From: Cryobacterium sp. CG_9.6
Lineage (GTDB): Bacteria; Actinomycetota; Actinomycetes; Actinomycetales; Microbacteriaceae
Direction: 5' to 3'
DNA: 64,000 nt
NCBI RefSeq assembly: GCF_029893365.1
Contig: NZ_JARXUZ010000001.1
Span: forward strand, 2,852,001-2,916,000
Shown here: positions 42,955-52,524 of the stretch, one piece after another
Numbering within the stretch: the stretch's first letter is position 1
How the letters are laid out: each line of letters begins with the position of its first letter
The notes under the pieces: model-generated
What the model saw: only the letters and a program-made list of their open reading frames with translations
Databases searched by the model: none
Told to the model about the DNA's origin: nothing
Program-made: the position numbers and the translations under genes

Positions 42955-44844
42955 TCAGGAGGGAGAAAACTGCGTAACCGCCGCCGTTCGCGCGGGGCCG
43001 CGCACCGCCGCATCCGCTCGCCCACCGATGGCACGCAGTGCGTTGAGGATCGTGACGAGGTCCACAACTTCCTGGCTGAGCGCCCCGACCGTGGCCGGGA
43101 TCACGCCGAACGCGGCGATCACCATCAGGATGATGCTCAGCCCCATTCCCAGCCAAATGCTCTGCAGGGCCACCCGTACCGTGTACTGACCGATGGCGAC
43201 GGCGCGAGCGGTGCGCGATATGTCATCGAGCAGAATGACCACGTCGGCGGACTCGCTCGCGGCCGTGGAACCGCGCGCCCCCATGGCGATGCCCACGTCG
43301 GCCGCCGCTAGAACCGGTGCGTCGTTGACGCCGTCGCCCACCATGATCACCGGCCGCGCCGTGAGGGTGCGCACCGCCTGTACCTTGTCGCTGGGCAGAC
43401 AGTCGGCCTGCACCCGCGTGATCCCTACCTGCGAGGCGATGTGGTCGGCGGTCTCCGGCGCATCACCCGTGAGCATGAGCGTCTCGCTCACGCCCAGCTG
43501 CGCCAGCCGTTCAATGGTGTGTCGGGCGTTGTCCCGCACAACGTCGCGCGCCACGAGCGTGCCCGCAAAACGCCCACCGATCGACACGTACATGGCCAGC
43601 TCGCCGCCGCGCAGCCTTGCGGGCACGGCATCTCGTGCATGGTCGCGCACGAAGGAGAGCTTGCCCACGATCACCTCGCGGGTACCAAACTGCGCGGTCA
43701 CGCCGTGGGTGGCCACCTCGCGTGCCGAGTCGGCCACGGTGAGCGCTAACTGGCGGCTGTGCGCCGCACTGACAACGGATGCCGCGAGCACGTGGGACGA
43801 GTATTGCTCAGCCGACGCCGCGAGGGCCAGCAACTCGCCCTCATCGACACCGGGCTGGGGCCGAACCTCGGCAATCACGGGGGTGCCCTGAGTGAGAGTT
43901 CCGGTCTTGTCGAAGACCACCGTGCGGGCCCGCGCCAGGGTCTCGAGCACCCCCGCTCCCTTCACGATGATCCCGTTGCGGGCAGCCCGGCTCATGCCCC
44001 CCAGAAAGGCAACCGGTGCCGCCAGGAGCAGCGGGCACGGTGTGGCCACCACGAGCACCTCGGCGAATCGCACCGGGTCACCGGAGAGCGCCCAGGCGAC
44101 ACCGGCAAGACCCAGTGACAGCACGGTGAACGGCACGGCGTAGCGGTCGGCGAGCCTGACCACCGGGGCCTTGCTGCCTGCAGCCTCCTCCACGAGCGCG
44201 ATGATGCGTTGGTATTGACTGTCTGCGGCATTCGCAGTGGCCCGCAGCGTGATGGCCTCCTGTCCATTGACCGAACCGCTCAGCACACTCTCGCCGGCGT
44301 GCCGCTCAACCGGGAGGCTCTCACCGGTGAGGGACGACTCGTCAAAGGAGGCCTCCGCCGATTGCAACACGCCATCAACGGGCACGATCTCGGCCGGTCG
44401 CACGAGCAGCAGGTCGTTCACCACCACCTCGGTGGCCGGAATGTCTGCGACATCCGCTTCGATACTGCTCAGGCGGTGCGCGATTTGCGGGGCACGCTCG
44501 AGCAGAGCGTTGAGTTCGCGGGTGGCGCGCCCGGCCGCATAATCTTCGAGGGCCGCGCCGCCGCTGAGCATGAGCACAATGATGAGCGTGGCCACGTACT
44601 CCCCCACCGCAATTGTGGCGAGGATGGCCATGATGGCGAGAAGATCGAGACCCACGGCCCCGTGGCGGAGTTTGCGAATCATTCCCGCGAGGGAGATTCC
44701 GGCAACGACGAGACCGAATGCGCTGAAAAGCCACTGCACGGACTGAGCGGCCCCGCCCCACCACAGGGCCGCGCCCAGCACGCCGACCACAACCGTCGCG
44801 ATCACGAGGGGGTAGCGGCGAGACGACGCCAGGATGCTCTTCAT
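42955..44844 (-). CDS. P1B-type heavy-metal-translocating ATPase (TPC class)
   Basis: This pump of about 629 residues has the phosphorylation site DKTGTLTQGTP, the actuator TGES loop (SLTGESLPVERH) and the hinge VGDGVNDAPVLAAADVGIAMG. The membrane metal motif is ATPCPLLLAAPVAF (T-P-C rather than C-P-C or S-P-C). No N-terminal heavy-metal-binding domain is present. I start at MKSILASSRR; the longer frame lacks family similarity. The metal cannot be assigned confidently: TPC-type pumps are less well studied than Cu or Zn/Cd CPC pumps. Confidence 0.88.
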   Translation of the reverse strand: MKSILASSRRYPLVIATVVVGVLGAALWWGGAAQSVQWLFSAFGLVVAGISLAGMIRKLRHGAVGLDLLAIMAILATIAVGEYVATLIIVLMLSGGAALEDYAAGRATRELNALLERAPQIAHRLSSIEADVADIPATEVVVNDLLLVRPAEIVPVDGVLQSAEASFDESSLTGESLPVERHAGESVLSGSVNGQEAITLRATANAADSQYQRIIALVEEAAGSKAPVVRLADRYAVPFTVLSLGLAGVAWALSGDPVRFAEVLVVATPCPLLLAAPVAFLGGMSRAARNGIIVKGAGVLETLARARTVVFDKTGTLTQGTPVIAEVRPQPGVDEGELLALAASAEQYSSHVLAASVVSAAHSRQLALTVADSAREVATHGVTAQFGTREVIVGKLSFVRDHARDAVPARLRGGELAMYVSIGGRFAGTLVARDVVRDNARHTIERLAQLGVSETLMLTGDAPETADHIASQVGITRVQADCLPSDKVQAVRTLTARPVIMVGDGVNDAPVLAAADVGIAMGARGSTAASESADVVILLDDISRTARAVAIGQYTVRVALQSIWLGMGLSIILMVIAAFGVIPATVGALSQEVVDLVTILNALRAIGGRADAAVRGPARTAAVTQFSPS

Positions 44845-44908
44845 GCTCAGATTCTGGCGCTGAACGGCCCTGAGCGCCAGCGCGGCGTCACCTTCTGCCT
44901 GATGCACA

Positions 44909-44938
44909 AACGGCCCCGACCAGCAGGTCGGGGCCGTT
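44909..44938 (-). terminator. Intrinsic-type terminator after icd
   Basis: AACGGCCCCGACC and GGTCGGGGCCGTT form a perfect 13-bp stem with a four-base loop, 12 bases beyond the icd stop and followed on the minus strand by TTTGTGC. Confidence 0.8.
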
Positions 44939-44949
44939 CGGTGTGTGAG

Positions 44950-46164
44950 TTACGCCAGGCGGGTCTGGAGGTTCTCGGCCAGCGACGCCAGGAACTCTTC
45001 GGTGGTCTGGTAACCCTGGTCCGGGCCCACGAGCAGGGCGAGGTCCTTGGTCATCTTGCCGCTCTCAACGGTCTTGATGACCACGTCTTCGAGGGTCAAC
45101 GCGAACTCGGCCAGGGCCGGGTTGTTGTCGAGCTTGGCACGGTGTGACAGGCCACGGGTCCACGCGTAGATCGACGCGATCGGGTTGGTGGAGGTGGGCT
45201 TACCCAGCTGGTGCTGGCGGTAGTGACGGGTCACGGTACCGTGAGCAGCTTCCGCCTCGACGATCTTGCCATCGGGGGTGGAGAGCACGCTGGTCATCAG
45301 GCCGAGCGAGCCGAAGCCCTGGGCCACTGTGTCGGACTGAACGTCACCGTCGTAGTTCTTGCAGGCCCAGAGGTAGCCGCCCTCCCACTTCATAGCGGAT
45401 GCGACCATGTCGTCAATCAGGCGGTGCTCGTAGGTGAGTCCGGCCGCTTCGTACGCGGTCTTGAACTCGGTGTCAAAGATGTCCTGGAAGATGTCCTTGA
45501 AGCGACCGTCGTAGGCCTTCAGGATGGTGTTCTTGGTCGACAGGTAGACCGGCACGTTGCGCTCGAGGCCGTAGGCCAGCGTGGCACGGGCAAAGTCGGT
45601 GATCGACGAGTCGAGGTTGTACATACCCATGGCAACACCGTCGCCGGGAGCCTCGAACACCTCGAACGTTGACGGCTCACTGCCATCTTCCGGGGTGAAG
45701 GTCATGCTGAGCGTGCCCTTGCCCTTGAAGCGGAAGTTGGTGGCCTTGTACTGGTCGCCGTAGGCGTGGCGGCTGATGATGATCGGCTTGTTCCAGCCCG
45801 GCACGAGGCGCGGGATGTTGGAGATGACGATCGGCTCGCGGAAGATCGTGCCGCCCAGAATGTTGCGGATGGTTCCGTTGGGCGAGAGCCACATCTTCTT
45901 GAGGCCAAATTCCTCAACGCGTGCCTCGTCGGGCGTGATGGTGGCGCACTTGACACCAACACCGTGCTTCTGGATGGCGTGGGCCGCGTCAATCGTGATC
46001 TGGTCGTTCGTCTCGTCGCGCTTCTGGATCGACAGGTCGTAGTACTCGAGGTCAATATCGAGGTACGGGTGAATGAGCGTGTCCTTGATGGCGTGCCAGA
46101 TGATGCGGGTCATCTCGTCGCCGTCAAGCTCGACAACAGTTCCCTCAACCTTGATCTTCGACAA
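44950..46164 (-). CDS. icd: NADP-dependent isocitrate dehydrogenase (dimeric type)
   Basis: This 404-residue TCA-cycle enzyme oxidises isocitrate to 2-oxoglutarate. It is the subfamily II (eukaryote-like homodimeric) form: [19 protein letters not shown] start, the substrate-binding region [21 protein letters not shown], and [29 protein letters not shown]. Length is normal. Its leader contains an 18-bp near-palindrome also found upstream of sucC. A strong terminator follows the stop. Confidence 0.96.
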   Translation of the reverse strand: MSKIKVEGTVVELDGDEMTRIIWHAIKDTLIHPYLDIDLEYYDLSIQKRDETNDQITIDAAHAIQKHGVGVKCATITPDEARVEEFGLKKMWLSPNGTIRNILGGTIFREPIVISNIPRLVPGWNKPIIISRHAYGDQYKATNFRFKGKGTLSMTFTPEDGSEPSTFEVFEAPGDGVAMGMYNLDSSITDFARATLAYGLERNVPVYLSTKNTILKAYDGRFKDIFQDIFDTEFKTAYEAAGLTYEHRLIDDMVASAMKWEGGYLWACKNYDGDVQSDTVAQGFGSLGLMTSVLSTPDGKIVEAEAAHGTVTRHYRQHQLGKPTSTNPIASIYAWTRGLSHRAKLDNNPALAEFALTLEDVVIKTVESGKMTKDLALLVGPDQGYQTTEEFLASLAENLQTRLA

Positions 46165-46229
46165 TTAACTCTCCCTTGAAAAATCGGTGGCCATGATGGC
46201 CATCGACCAGCTTAGTAGATTCCAGCAAT

Positions 46230-46247
46230 TATCTTGACATCGAGATA
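46230..46247. promoter_or_regulatory. Candidate TCA-cycle operator upstream of icd
   Basis: TATCTTGACATCGAGATA is an 8+2+8 palindrome with one mismatched pair, 66-83 bases upstream of the icd start. A closely related 18-mer (15 of 18 positions fit the consensus TATCTTGACATCAAGATA) lies upstream of sucC at 61477-61494. Shared position before two TCA genes argues for a common regulator. Confidence 0.55.
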
Positions 46248-46332
46248 TATTGGCGCCGCGCACACGTCTGGAATACCCCCACATTTCATCGGGCGTCTAC
46301 CAGAGGTGTCGCACAGACGTTAGCCTGATCAC

Positions 46333-46785
46333 ATGGGTGAGTTAAGACTGGAAGAACTGTCCGCACGCAATATCGTTGCGGCTAATAATCTGAGCCTGAA
46401 GCCCGGCCAGGAGCAATTCATTGCGCCCGTGTCGTACTCCGCGGGGGCATCCGTTATCAATCCGGCCACATCGTGGCAGCGCGTTGTTCTGCTCGACGGC
46501 CAGGTTGCCGGGTTTATTCACGGCAATTTCGACCCGGAGTCGGAGCACGAAGAGTTTCGGGCCTGCATCTGGCGCATCAACGTTGACGCCAACGCGCAGG
46601 GTCAGGGGGTAGGCAAGTTCGCCGCCGACGCACTGGCCGAGGAGGCTCGCGGCCGCGGCTTCGAGCACATCACGGTGATCTGGGAGTCCGGCCAAGAGGG
46701 CCCCGAGGCGTTCTTCCACCGCCTCGGCTTCACCGACATTGGCCAGACCCAGTACGGCGAGGTTATCGGCGCGCTCAAGCTGTAA
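46333..46785 (+). CDS. GNAT family N-acetyltransferase
   Basis: This 150-residue acyl-CoA-dependent acetyltransferase shows the GNAT motif A: IWRINVDANAQGQGVGKFAADALAEEA, where Q-x-x-G-x-G binds CoA pyrophosphate, followed by motif B (AFFHRLGFTDIG). The N-terminus (LRLEELSARNIVAANNLSL) resembles spermidine/polyamine-type acetyltransferases, but the acceptor is uncertain. Confidence 0.87.
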   Translation: MGELRLEELSARNIVAANNLSLKPGQEQFIAPVSYSAGASVINPATSWQRVVLLDGQVAGFIHGNFDPESEHEEFRACIWRINVDANAQGQGVGKFAADALAEEARGRGFEHITVIWESGQEGPEAFFHRLGFTDIGQTQYGEVIGALKL

Positions 46786-46804
46786 TTATCGCGGTCAGAT
46801 TCCC

Positions 46805-47131
46805 GTGTCCTCCGGCTTTGCGGACAGTGACGACTTTGTGTCCCACGTGCTCAGCATCGTCGAGGCCATTCCGCCGGGCCGGGTCATGACCTACGGCGAT
46901 GTCGCGGCCGTGCTCGGGTCTCGAGCCGCCCGCGGGGTGGGCCAGATCATGGCGCACTACGGCTCAGACCTACCGTGGTGGCGGGTGATTCGCGCCGGCG
47001 GGCATCCACCCACCGCGCACGAAGACGAGGCGCGGGAGCACTACCTCGCCGAGGGCACGCCCCTGGTGTCCCGGGCCGGCGTGCAGACCTACCGGGTTGA
47101 CTACGCGGCCGCCCGGTGGTCGCCCGCCTAG
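46805..47131 (+). CDS. Alkyltransferase-like (ATL) DNA repair protein, MGMT fold
   Basis: This protein of about 108 residues has the MGMT DNA-binding fold: SIVEAIPPGRVMTYGDVAAVLGSRAARGVGQIMAHY with the HTH and arginine finger. The alkyl-acceptor PCHRV is replaced by PWWRV, so it cannot dealkylate; ATL proteins instead bind O6-alkylguanine and flag it for nucleotide excision repair. I chose the GTG at 46805 as start because the reading frame upstream overlaps the GNAT gene and is not family-like. Confidence 0.88.
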   Translation: MSSGFADSDDFVSHVLSIVEAIPPGRVMTYGDVAAVLGSRAARGVGQIMAHYGSDLPWWRVIRAGGHPPTAHEDEAREHYLAEGTPLVSRAGVQTYRVDYAAARWSPA

Positions 47132-47186
47132 AGCGCGACCCGGCCCCCCGACATCCGCTGGGCCTGAGGTGTTCGCGCCACGTAAA

Positions 47187-47266
47187 TCGGTGGCCGCTAC
47201 GCCGATTACCGTAGCGGCCACCGAGCTGGGGCGCGGCCACGAGCGGTTACCGTAGCGGCCACCGAT
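47187..47266. repeat. Palindromic repeat, GGTGGCCGCTACG family (copies 2a, 2b)
   Basis: A full copy at 47187-47224 has TCGGTGGCCGCTACG and CGTAGCGGCCACCGA arms around a short loop. A second, half copy (GCGGTTACCGTAGCGGCCACCGAT) follows at 47243-47266, then GGGGCGCGG. It lies between the ATL gene and the convergent ABC transporter gene. Confidence 0.8.
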
Positions 47267-47299
47267 ATGGGGCGCGGCGAGCGCGGCCGGCGGGCAGCT

Positions 47300-49105
47300 C
47301 TACACGAGCGACTCGCGCCAGGCCGCGTGCAGCCGGGCGAAACGGCCTGTGCCCGAAATGAGGTCAGCGGGAGTGCCGTCCTCCACGATGATTCCGTGCT
47401 CCATCACGAGCACCCGATCGGCGATAGCCACCGTCGACAGGCGGTGCGCAATGATCACGGCCGTGCGGTCACTCAGCAGCGTCTGCAGCGCCTCCTGCAC
47501 CAGGCGTTCGCTGGGGATATCCAGGCTCGAGGTGGCCTCGTCCAGAATGAGCACGGCCGGGTTGGCCAAAAACGCGCGCGCGAAGGAGATGAGCTGCCGC
47601 TGCCCCGCCGATACCCGCCCGCCACGCTTATTCACATCGGTGTCGTAGCCGTTGGGCAGCGACTCGATGAAGTCGTGAGCGCCCACGGCCTGCGCCGCGG
47701 CGGCGATTTCGCTGGGGGACGCATCCGGTTTGCCAATGGCGATGTTGTCGGCGACCGAACCGCTGAAGAGATAGGCCTCCTGAGTGACCATGACAATGGC
47801 CCGGCGCAGATCTTTCGGATGCAGGTTGCGCAGGTCGATGCCGTCGAGCAGCACCCGACCCTCGCTCGGGTCGTAAAAGCGACTCATCAGCTTGGCGAGC
47901 GTGGATTTGCCGGCGCCCGTGGAGCCCACGAGCGCGATGGTCTGTCCCGCCGGAATCTGCAGGTCGAACCGCGGCAGAATCACCCGGTCGCTCTTGTACG
48001 CAAACGTCACCCCATCGAAGTGCACCTGACCGGATGCCTCGCGCAGATCGATCGGCGAGATGGGGTCGGGCACACCCGGGCGTTCCTCGAGCACGCCGGA
48101 GATCTTCTCCAGGGCCGCGGCGGCCGACTGATAGGAGTTGTAGAACATCGCCATCTCCTCCATCGGGTCGAAGAAGCGCCGCGTGTAGAGCAGCGTCGCG
48201 AGGAGCGCACCGATGGCCAGGCTGCCGTCGACCACCCGAAAGCCGCCGACCAGAAGAACGGCGGCCACCGTGACGTTACCGATGAGCACGAGCCCCGGGT
48301 CGAACACACCGAAGAGCTGAATGACGCGCGCGTTCACGGAGCGATACTGCTCCACGAGGCCACCAAACTGCTCCTCGTTGCGCTTCTCCTTGCGGAACGC
48401 CTTCACGGCGCGAATGCCGGTCATCGTCTCCACAAACTGCACGATGAGGGTCGCCGACGCGGTGCGTGACTGGCGGAACAGAGTCTGCGAGCGCACCTGG
48501 AACCAGCGTGTGAGCAGGGCCAGCGGCACCAGGGCGCCAAAGAGCACGAGGCCGCTCGTGCCGTCGAGCAGAAACAGTGCCACCGCCGTGAAGGTCATGT
48601 AGAGCAGACCCTGCACGAGCTGGTTGATGCCCGAATCGAGCAGCTCCCGAATGGCATCCAGGTCGCTCGTCTGCCTCGAAATAATGCGACCCGAGGTGTA
48701 GGACTCATGAAACTCGAGGCTGAGCTTCTGCGTGTGCAGGAACACCCGCTTGCGCAGGTCGATGAGCACGGCCTGACTCACCCGCGCCGACAGAATGGTG
48801 TACCAGGCGATAAGGACCGCGCCCAGAATGCCTGTGATCAGGTAAATGGCTCCGGTCACACCCAGCGGCACCCAGTTCTCGTCGAGAACCGCCGGGAGGC
48901 CCTTATCGATGCCGTAGGCGATGAGCGCCGGACCGGCCACCTGGGACGCCGTGGAGATGACGACCACGAGCATCGCGAGCACCACCTGGCCGCGGACCGG
49001 AAACAGCAAAGAGCCGAGCAGCCGCAGCGAACGCCGCCGCAAACGTGTGCTTTCGGCCTTGGTGAAATCGTGGCGTTCTTCTCCCGCCACACCGCTTACG
49101 CTCAC
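47300..49105 (-). CDS. ABC exporter half-transporter, canonical ATPase subunit
   Basis: This 601-residue protein fuses a six-TM exporter domain (~60-340) with an ATPase domain: Walker [10 protein letters not shown], signature VSAGQRQ, Walker [13 protein letters not shown] with catalytic Glu, and H-loop IAHRLSTV. It pairs with the upstream gene, which overlaps it by four bases, as a heterodimeric multidrug/lipid exporter of the LmrCD/TM287-288 type. Here the catalytic glutamate is intact but the signature motif is degenerate, the mirror image of its partner. Confidence 0.92.
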   Translation of the reverse strand: MSVSGVAGEERHDFTKAESTRLRRRSLRLLGSLLFPVRGQVVLAMLVVVISTASQVAGPALIAYGIDKGLPAVLDENWVPLGVTGAIYLITGILGAVLIAWYTILSARVSQAVLIDLRKRVFLHTQKLSLEFHESYTSGRIISRQTSDLDAIRELLDSGINQLVQGLLYMTFTAVALFLLDGTSGLVLFGALVPLALLTRWFQVRSQTLFRQSRTASATLIVQFVETMTGIRAVKAFRKEKRNEEQFGGLVEQYRSVNARVIQLFGVFDPGLVLIGNVTVAAVLLVGGFRVVDGSLAIGALLATLLYTRRFFDPMEEMAMFYNSYQSAAAALEKISGVLEERPGVPDPISPIDLREASGQVHFDGVTFAYKSDRVILPRFDLQIPAGQTIALVGSTGAGKSTLAKLMSRFYDPSEGRVLLDGIDLRNLHPKDLRRAIVMVTQEAYLFSGSVADNIAIGKPDASPSEIAAAAQAVGAHDFIESLPNGYDTDVNKRGGRVSAGQRQLISFARAFLANPAVLILDEATSSLDIPSERLVQEALQTLLSDRTAVIIAHRLSTVAIADRVLVMEHGIIVEDGTPADLISGTGRFARLHAAWRESLV

Positions 49106-50946
49106 AGTAGTGCTTCCGCTCTCTTAGTCTCTCGTCGTTCTTCGTCTTCCAGGCTGGAGATGACGAAGGTGTAGTGCGGGCTGGTCCGCAGCAGCTCAGC
49201 GTGTGTTCCCACGGCCGTGATACGCCCGTCTTCGAGCAGCGCCACGCGGTCGGCGAGCATCACCGTGGACGGCCGGTGCGCCACGATCAGCGCGGTTGTT
49301 GACACCAGCACCTCCCGCAGCGCCGTCTCCACGAGAGACTCCGTGTTCACGTCGAGCGCGGAGAGCGGGTCGTCGAGAATGAGCACGGCGGGTTTGGCCG
49401 CGACGGCCCGCGCCAGCGCCACCCGCTGGCGCTGGCCACCGGACAGGCTCATCCCCTCCTCGCCCACGAGCGTGTCCACACCCTCGGGCAGGTCGTGCAC
49501 AAAACCGGCCTGCGCGATTTGCAGGGCTTGCTCGAGGGCGGCATCCGCTCTTTCGGGCGACTCGTCACCGTCGTTTCGACCCAGCAAAACGTTGTCTCGA
49601 ACGGATGCCGAAAACAGCGTGGCATCTTCGAAGGCCATCGCGAGGTGGCGGCGCAAGCCCTGCCGGGACAGATCGCGCACGTCGACACCGTCGAGGGTGA
49701 CCCGACCGCCGGTGACGTCATAGAGGCGCGTGGTGAGCGCCGTCAGTGTGGACTTGCCCGAGCCGGTGAGACCCACCAGAGCCATGGTCTCCCCCGGCTC
49801 CAACGTGAGATTGACACCGTTGAGCAGGTCGGGGAACCGCTCGGGCGAATCGGGGTAGCGAAAGTGCACGTCGTCGAAGACCAGACGGCCCTGGGGTGCC
49901 TCGAGAGACACCGGTTCGTCCGGGTCGGTGATGGAGTTCGGGGAGTCCATCACGTCGAAGAACCGATCGGTGGCGGTGCGGGCATCGAAGGTCATGGAAA
50001 GCAGGAAGCCGATCGATTCCACCGGGAACCGCAGCACGGTTGCCGTAGCGAAGAACGCCACGAGTTCCCCGGCGCTCAGCTGCCCCTGGCTGGTGAGCCA
50101 GACGCCGGCCACGAGGCCAAGCGCAAAGGCTACATCGGGAATGAGGAGCAACCACAGCCAGATGCCCGCAATGGCCCGGGCCTTCGCGATCTCGGTGCCG
50201 CGCAGCGTTTCCGCCTGGGTGGTGAAGTTTTTGAGCGCGAAGCTGCCGCGGCCGAAAGCCTTGAGCACGCGAATACCGTGCACGGATTCCTCAACCGCGG
50301 TGGCGAGGTCTCCGGCTTGGTCCTGGCTGCGCCGGGCGATGGAGGAGTACTTGTTCTCGAACACGTAGCCGTAGATGAACAGCGGAATCGAGCACACCAC
50401 GAAGATCACGCCGAGGATCCAGCTCATCGACACGAGAATGACCACACCGATAACAATGGTGAGCAGGTTGACCACGATCAGCACGAGCCCGAACGACACC
50501 CAGCGTCGAATGAGGTTCAGGTCACTCACCGCGCGCGACAAAAGCTGCCCGCTCGGCCAACGGTCATGGAAGGTGACCGGCAGATCCTGCAACCGGGCGT
50601 AGAGGCCGTTACGCATCCGCGCCTCAATGTGCGTGCCCGGGGTGAGCACGAACCAGCGACGCAGCGCAATCATGATGGCTTCAAGAACGCCGAGTGCGAG
50701 CACAATGGAGACCGCCGGCCAGATTTGGCTGGGGTCACGGTTCGACAGCGGGCCGTCGACGAGCCGTTGCAGAACCTGCGGGATCGCCAGCGCAACGAGG
50801 CCGGCCAGCAGGGCGGCAACCATGCCGAGCCCGATGCGCGGCAGCGCGGGCTTGGCATAGGGGTAGAGCCGGCGCAGCGAGCCGAACGTACTCGTGCGGG
50901 TCGTGTGCTGAAGAGGTGATGGGGGCGGAGAAGAAGTTGTGGTCAT
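49102..50946 (-). CDS. ABC exporter half-transporter, partner subunit with non-canonical ATP site
   Basis: This 614-residue TM-plus-ATPase protein has Walker [10 protein letters not shown], a perfect LSGGQRQR signature and Walker [13 protein letters not shown], where the catalytic glutamate is Asp. H-loop IVAHRPSTV is present. Combined with the partner's VSAGQ signature, the heterodimer would have one canonical and one degenerate ATP site. TM segments occupy ~35-340. A small ORF with a good ribosome site and a 15-bp repeat array lie upstream and may control expression. Confidence 0.92.
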   Translation of the reverse strand: MTTTSSPPPSPLQHTTRTSTFGSLRRLYPYAKPALPRIGLGMVAALLAGLVALAIPQVLQRLVDGPLSNRDPSQIWPAVSIVLALGVLEAIMIALRRWFVLTPGTHIEARMRNGLYARLQDLPVTFHDRWPSGQLLSRAVSDLNLIRRWVSFGLVLIVVNLLTIVIGVVILVSMSWILGVIFVVCSIPLFIYGYVFENKYSSIARRSQDQAGDLATAVEESVHGIRVLKAFGRGSFALKNFTTQAETLRGTEIAKARAIAGIWLWLLLIPDVAFALGLVAGVWLTSQGQLSAGELVAFFATATVLRFPVESIGFLLSMTFDARTATDRFFDVMDSPNSITDPDEPVSLEAPQGRLVFDDVHFRYPDSPERFPDLLNGVNLTLEPGETMALVGLTGSGKSTLTALTTRLYDVTGGRVTLDGVDVRDLSRQGLRRHLAMAFEDATLFSASVRDNVLLGRNDGDESPERADAALEQALQIAQAGFVHDLPEGVDTLVGEEGMSLSGGQRQRVALARAVAAKPAVLILDDPLSALDVNTESLVETALREVLVSTTALIVAHRPSTVMLADRVALLEDGRITAVGTHAELLRTSPHYTFVISSLEDEERRETKRAEALL

Positions 50947-51173
50947 CGTGAGTCCTGGTTATCGCGACTGCTGTGCCGCGGTGCTGCGAATACTGATCGA
51001 CCGAGGTCGACGGATGCGGGAAGTCGAGTCACTTCTCGTGGGTGTCGGCGCTGACGTTAGGGAACGACGCGCCGGCTGTGAACGGTGGGGACGAGGCGTG
51101 GTGGCGTCCGTCTCGGCGGCGAGGCGACGGCTGAGGTGCGCCACCGGTCGGGATCGAGCGGCTCGGGGCCGAA

Positions 51174-51244
51174 CGATCTGGGTCGAACAGCTCTGGGTCG
51201 AACAGCTCTGGTCGAACAGCTCTGGGTCGAACAGCTCTGGTCGA
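51174..51244. repeat. Short tandem repeat array, 14-15-bp unit
   Basis: GGTCGAACAGCTCTG recurs four times (two units lack one G), preceded by a diverged copy (GGGCCGAACGATCTG) and followed by a truncated one (GTCGATG). It lies between the small ORF at 51257-51355 and the ABC exporter start. It could be a multi-site operator or a structured mRNA leader. Confidence 0.8.
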
Positions 51245-51256
51245 TGTGCCCGGGCG

Positions 51257-51355
51257 CTACCGCACCGGCTGCGCACGGCCGGCATCAGGGGTGAAGACGG
51301 CCAGGGTGCCCCAGGTCGCAACGCGTGCGAGCGTGAATTGGGCTGTCGTGGTCAT
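51257..51355 (-). CDS. Possible 32-residue leader peptide of the ABC exporter
   Basis: An ATG preceded by a strong AGGAGG ribosome site opens a short frame, MTTTAQFTLARVATWGTLAV plus twelve residues ending in PVR, with a TAG stop. It is upstream of and codirectional with the ABC exporter, separated by the tandem repeat. Drug-exporter operons in actinobacteria can be controlled by ribosome-mediated attenuation at such leaders. The ORF is too short to prove by coding statistics. Confidence 0.4.
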   Translation of the reverse strand: MTTTAQFTLARVATWGTLAVFTPDAGRAQPVR

Positions 51356-51582
51356 GTCGGCCTCCTGAGCGCGTGGTACTACGTGGTGCCCCCCTGATCA
51401 GGCAGCCTTCCAGAATACGGGAGGCTCTGGGCAGAACGCAAGCATTTCTTTGAGGCGGGCCGGTGGAAGGTGCGAGGCGGGGCATCCGCTGTGTGAGTGA
51501 GCCCTGCACGAACCGTTAAGGCGCGTGAACTACTCTGGGAGGCGGGTTCTGGCGCGTCTGCCGGCTCAACGGAAGGACCGTC

Positions 51583-52272
51583 ATGCATCCCATGCTTTTT
51601 GGCATCAGCTTTCTCGACTCCGAGTGGCTGATTGGCTGGTTTGGGTCGTTCGTGCTGATCGGTGTGGCCACCGTAGTCTTCGTCGAAACCGGTTTCATCG
51701 TGTTGTCGTTCCTGCCGGGTGACTCCCTGCTGTTCACCGTGGGCCTGCTCACGGCAACGGGGGCGGTGCCGTTCCCCATCTGGATCACGTGCCTCGTGGT
51801 GTTCATCGCGGCGTTTGCCGGCGACCAGCTCGCCTATTACATCGGGCGCAAGGCCGGCCCAGCCGTGTTTTCCCGCGAGCAGAACCGGTTCTTCAACCCC
51901 AAAAATGTGGCGCGCACCAACGCGTTCTTCGAGAAGCACGGCGGCAAGGCCATCATCATGGCCCGCTTCCTTCCGGTATTCCGCGCCTTCGTTCCGGTTG
52001 CAGCCGGTGTGGGCAAGATGAAATACACCACGTTCGTCACCTTCAACGTGATCGGCGCGTTCGCGTGGGGCGTTGGCCTCACGCTCGTGGGCTTCTTCCT
52101 CGGGCAGATCGCGTTCGTTGCCGCTTACTCCGAGTACTTCATCATCGGGATCATCCTGCTGTCGGGCCTCCCCATCCTCACCGAGCTCGCGAAGGCCGCA
52201 CTGGCCAGCCGCAAGTCACGTGGCCAGGCTCCCGTGCCCGCCGCTGTCATCCCGGCCGAACTGCGCGAGTAG
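51583..52272 (+). CDS. DedA family membrane protein
   Basis: This 229-residue protein has about five TM segments and the SNARE-associated/DedA signature: FVETGFIVLSFLPGDSLLF, GDQLAYYIGRKAGPAVF and the conserved FEKHGGKAIIMARFLPVFRAFVPVAAGVGKM with its paired arginines. DedA proteins act as proton-driven flippases for undecaprenyl phosphate or phospholipids in envelope synthesis. AACGGAAGGA precedes the start. Confidence 0.9.
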   Translation: MHPMLFGISFLDSEWLIGWFGSFVLIGVATVVFVETGFIVLSFLPGDSLLFTVGLLTATGAVPFPIWITCLVVFIAAFAGDQLAYYIGRKAGPAVFSREQNRFFNPKNVARTNAFFEKHGGKAIIMARFLPVFRAFVPVAAGVGKMKYTTFVTFNVIGAFAWGVGLTLVGFFLGQIAFVAAYSEYFIIGIILLSGLPILTELAKAALASRKSRGQAPVPAAVIPAELRE

Positions 52273-52321
52273 GCACCGCCCGCGCGCAGGCCCGCACTCG
52301 GGGCGTTCTCCGCCGTCCTCT

Positions 52322-52438
52322 GTTGCTACTTCAGGAGATCCGCGCCCGCAGCACCGGCACGCCCCGTAAACACGCGGGCTCCCGGCCGCTTCCTGCCGCA
52401 TCTCCTGAACTAGCGACACCACCCGCACGAGAGCGCGC
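52322..52438. repeat. Inverted-repeat element, GTTGCTA-TTCAGGAGATC family (copy 1)
   Basis: It starts GTTGCTACTTCAGGAGATCC and ends GCATCTCCTGAACTAGCGACACC plus ACCCGCACGAGAGCGCGC. The ends are inverted repeats of each other over ~20 bases; the core contains CCGCAGCACCGGCACG...AAACACGCGGGC. Three more copies follow within 1.7 kb. Confidence 0.88.
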
Positions 52439-52524
52439 AATCTGGGCGCGACACCACACAACATCGGCGTGACACCCCGCGCCGCGCTCCGGCCTCGAGC
52501 TGCCCCGCGCCGCCCGGCCCCGCC

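Larger units (their letters stand above)
50947..51582. other. Intergenic region between ABC exporter and dedA
   Basis: This ~640-base gap holds the tandem repeat and small ORF listed separately, the divergent promoters of the exporter and dedA, and an isolated GGCATCCGCTGTGTGAGTGAG motif near 51480. Longer open frames on both strands are Arg/Ser-rich and not convincing. Confidence 0.5.

Noticed and set aside
51174..51244. Tandem 15-mer as a CRISPR or protein repeat
   Set aside because: Repeats are contiguous without spacers, and the frames across it (VEQLWVEQLW or ELFDPELFD) have no credible start or context.
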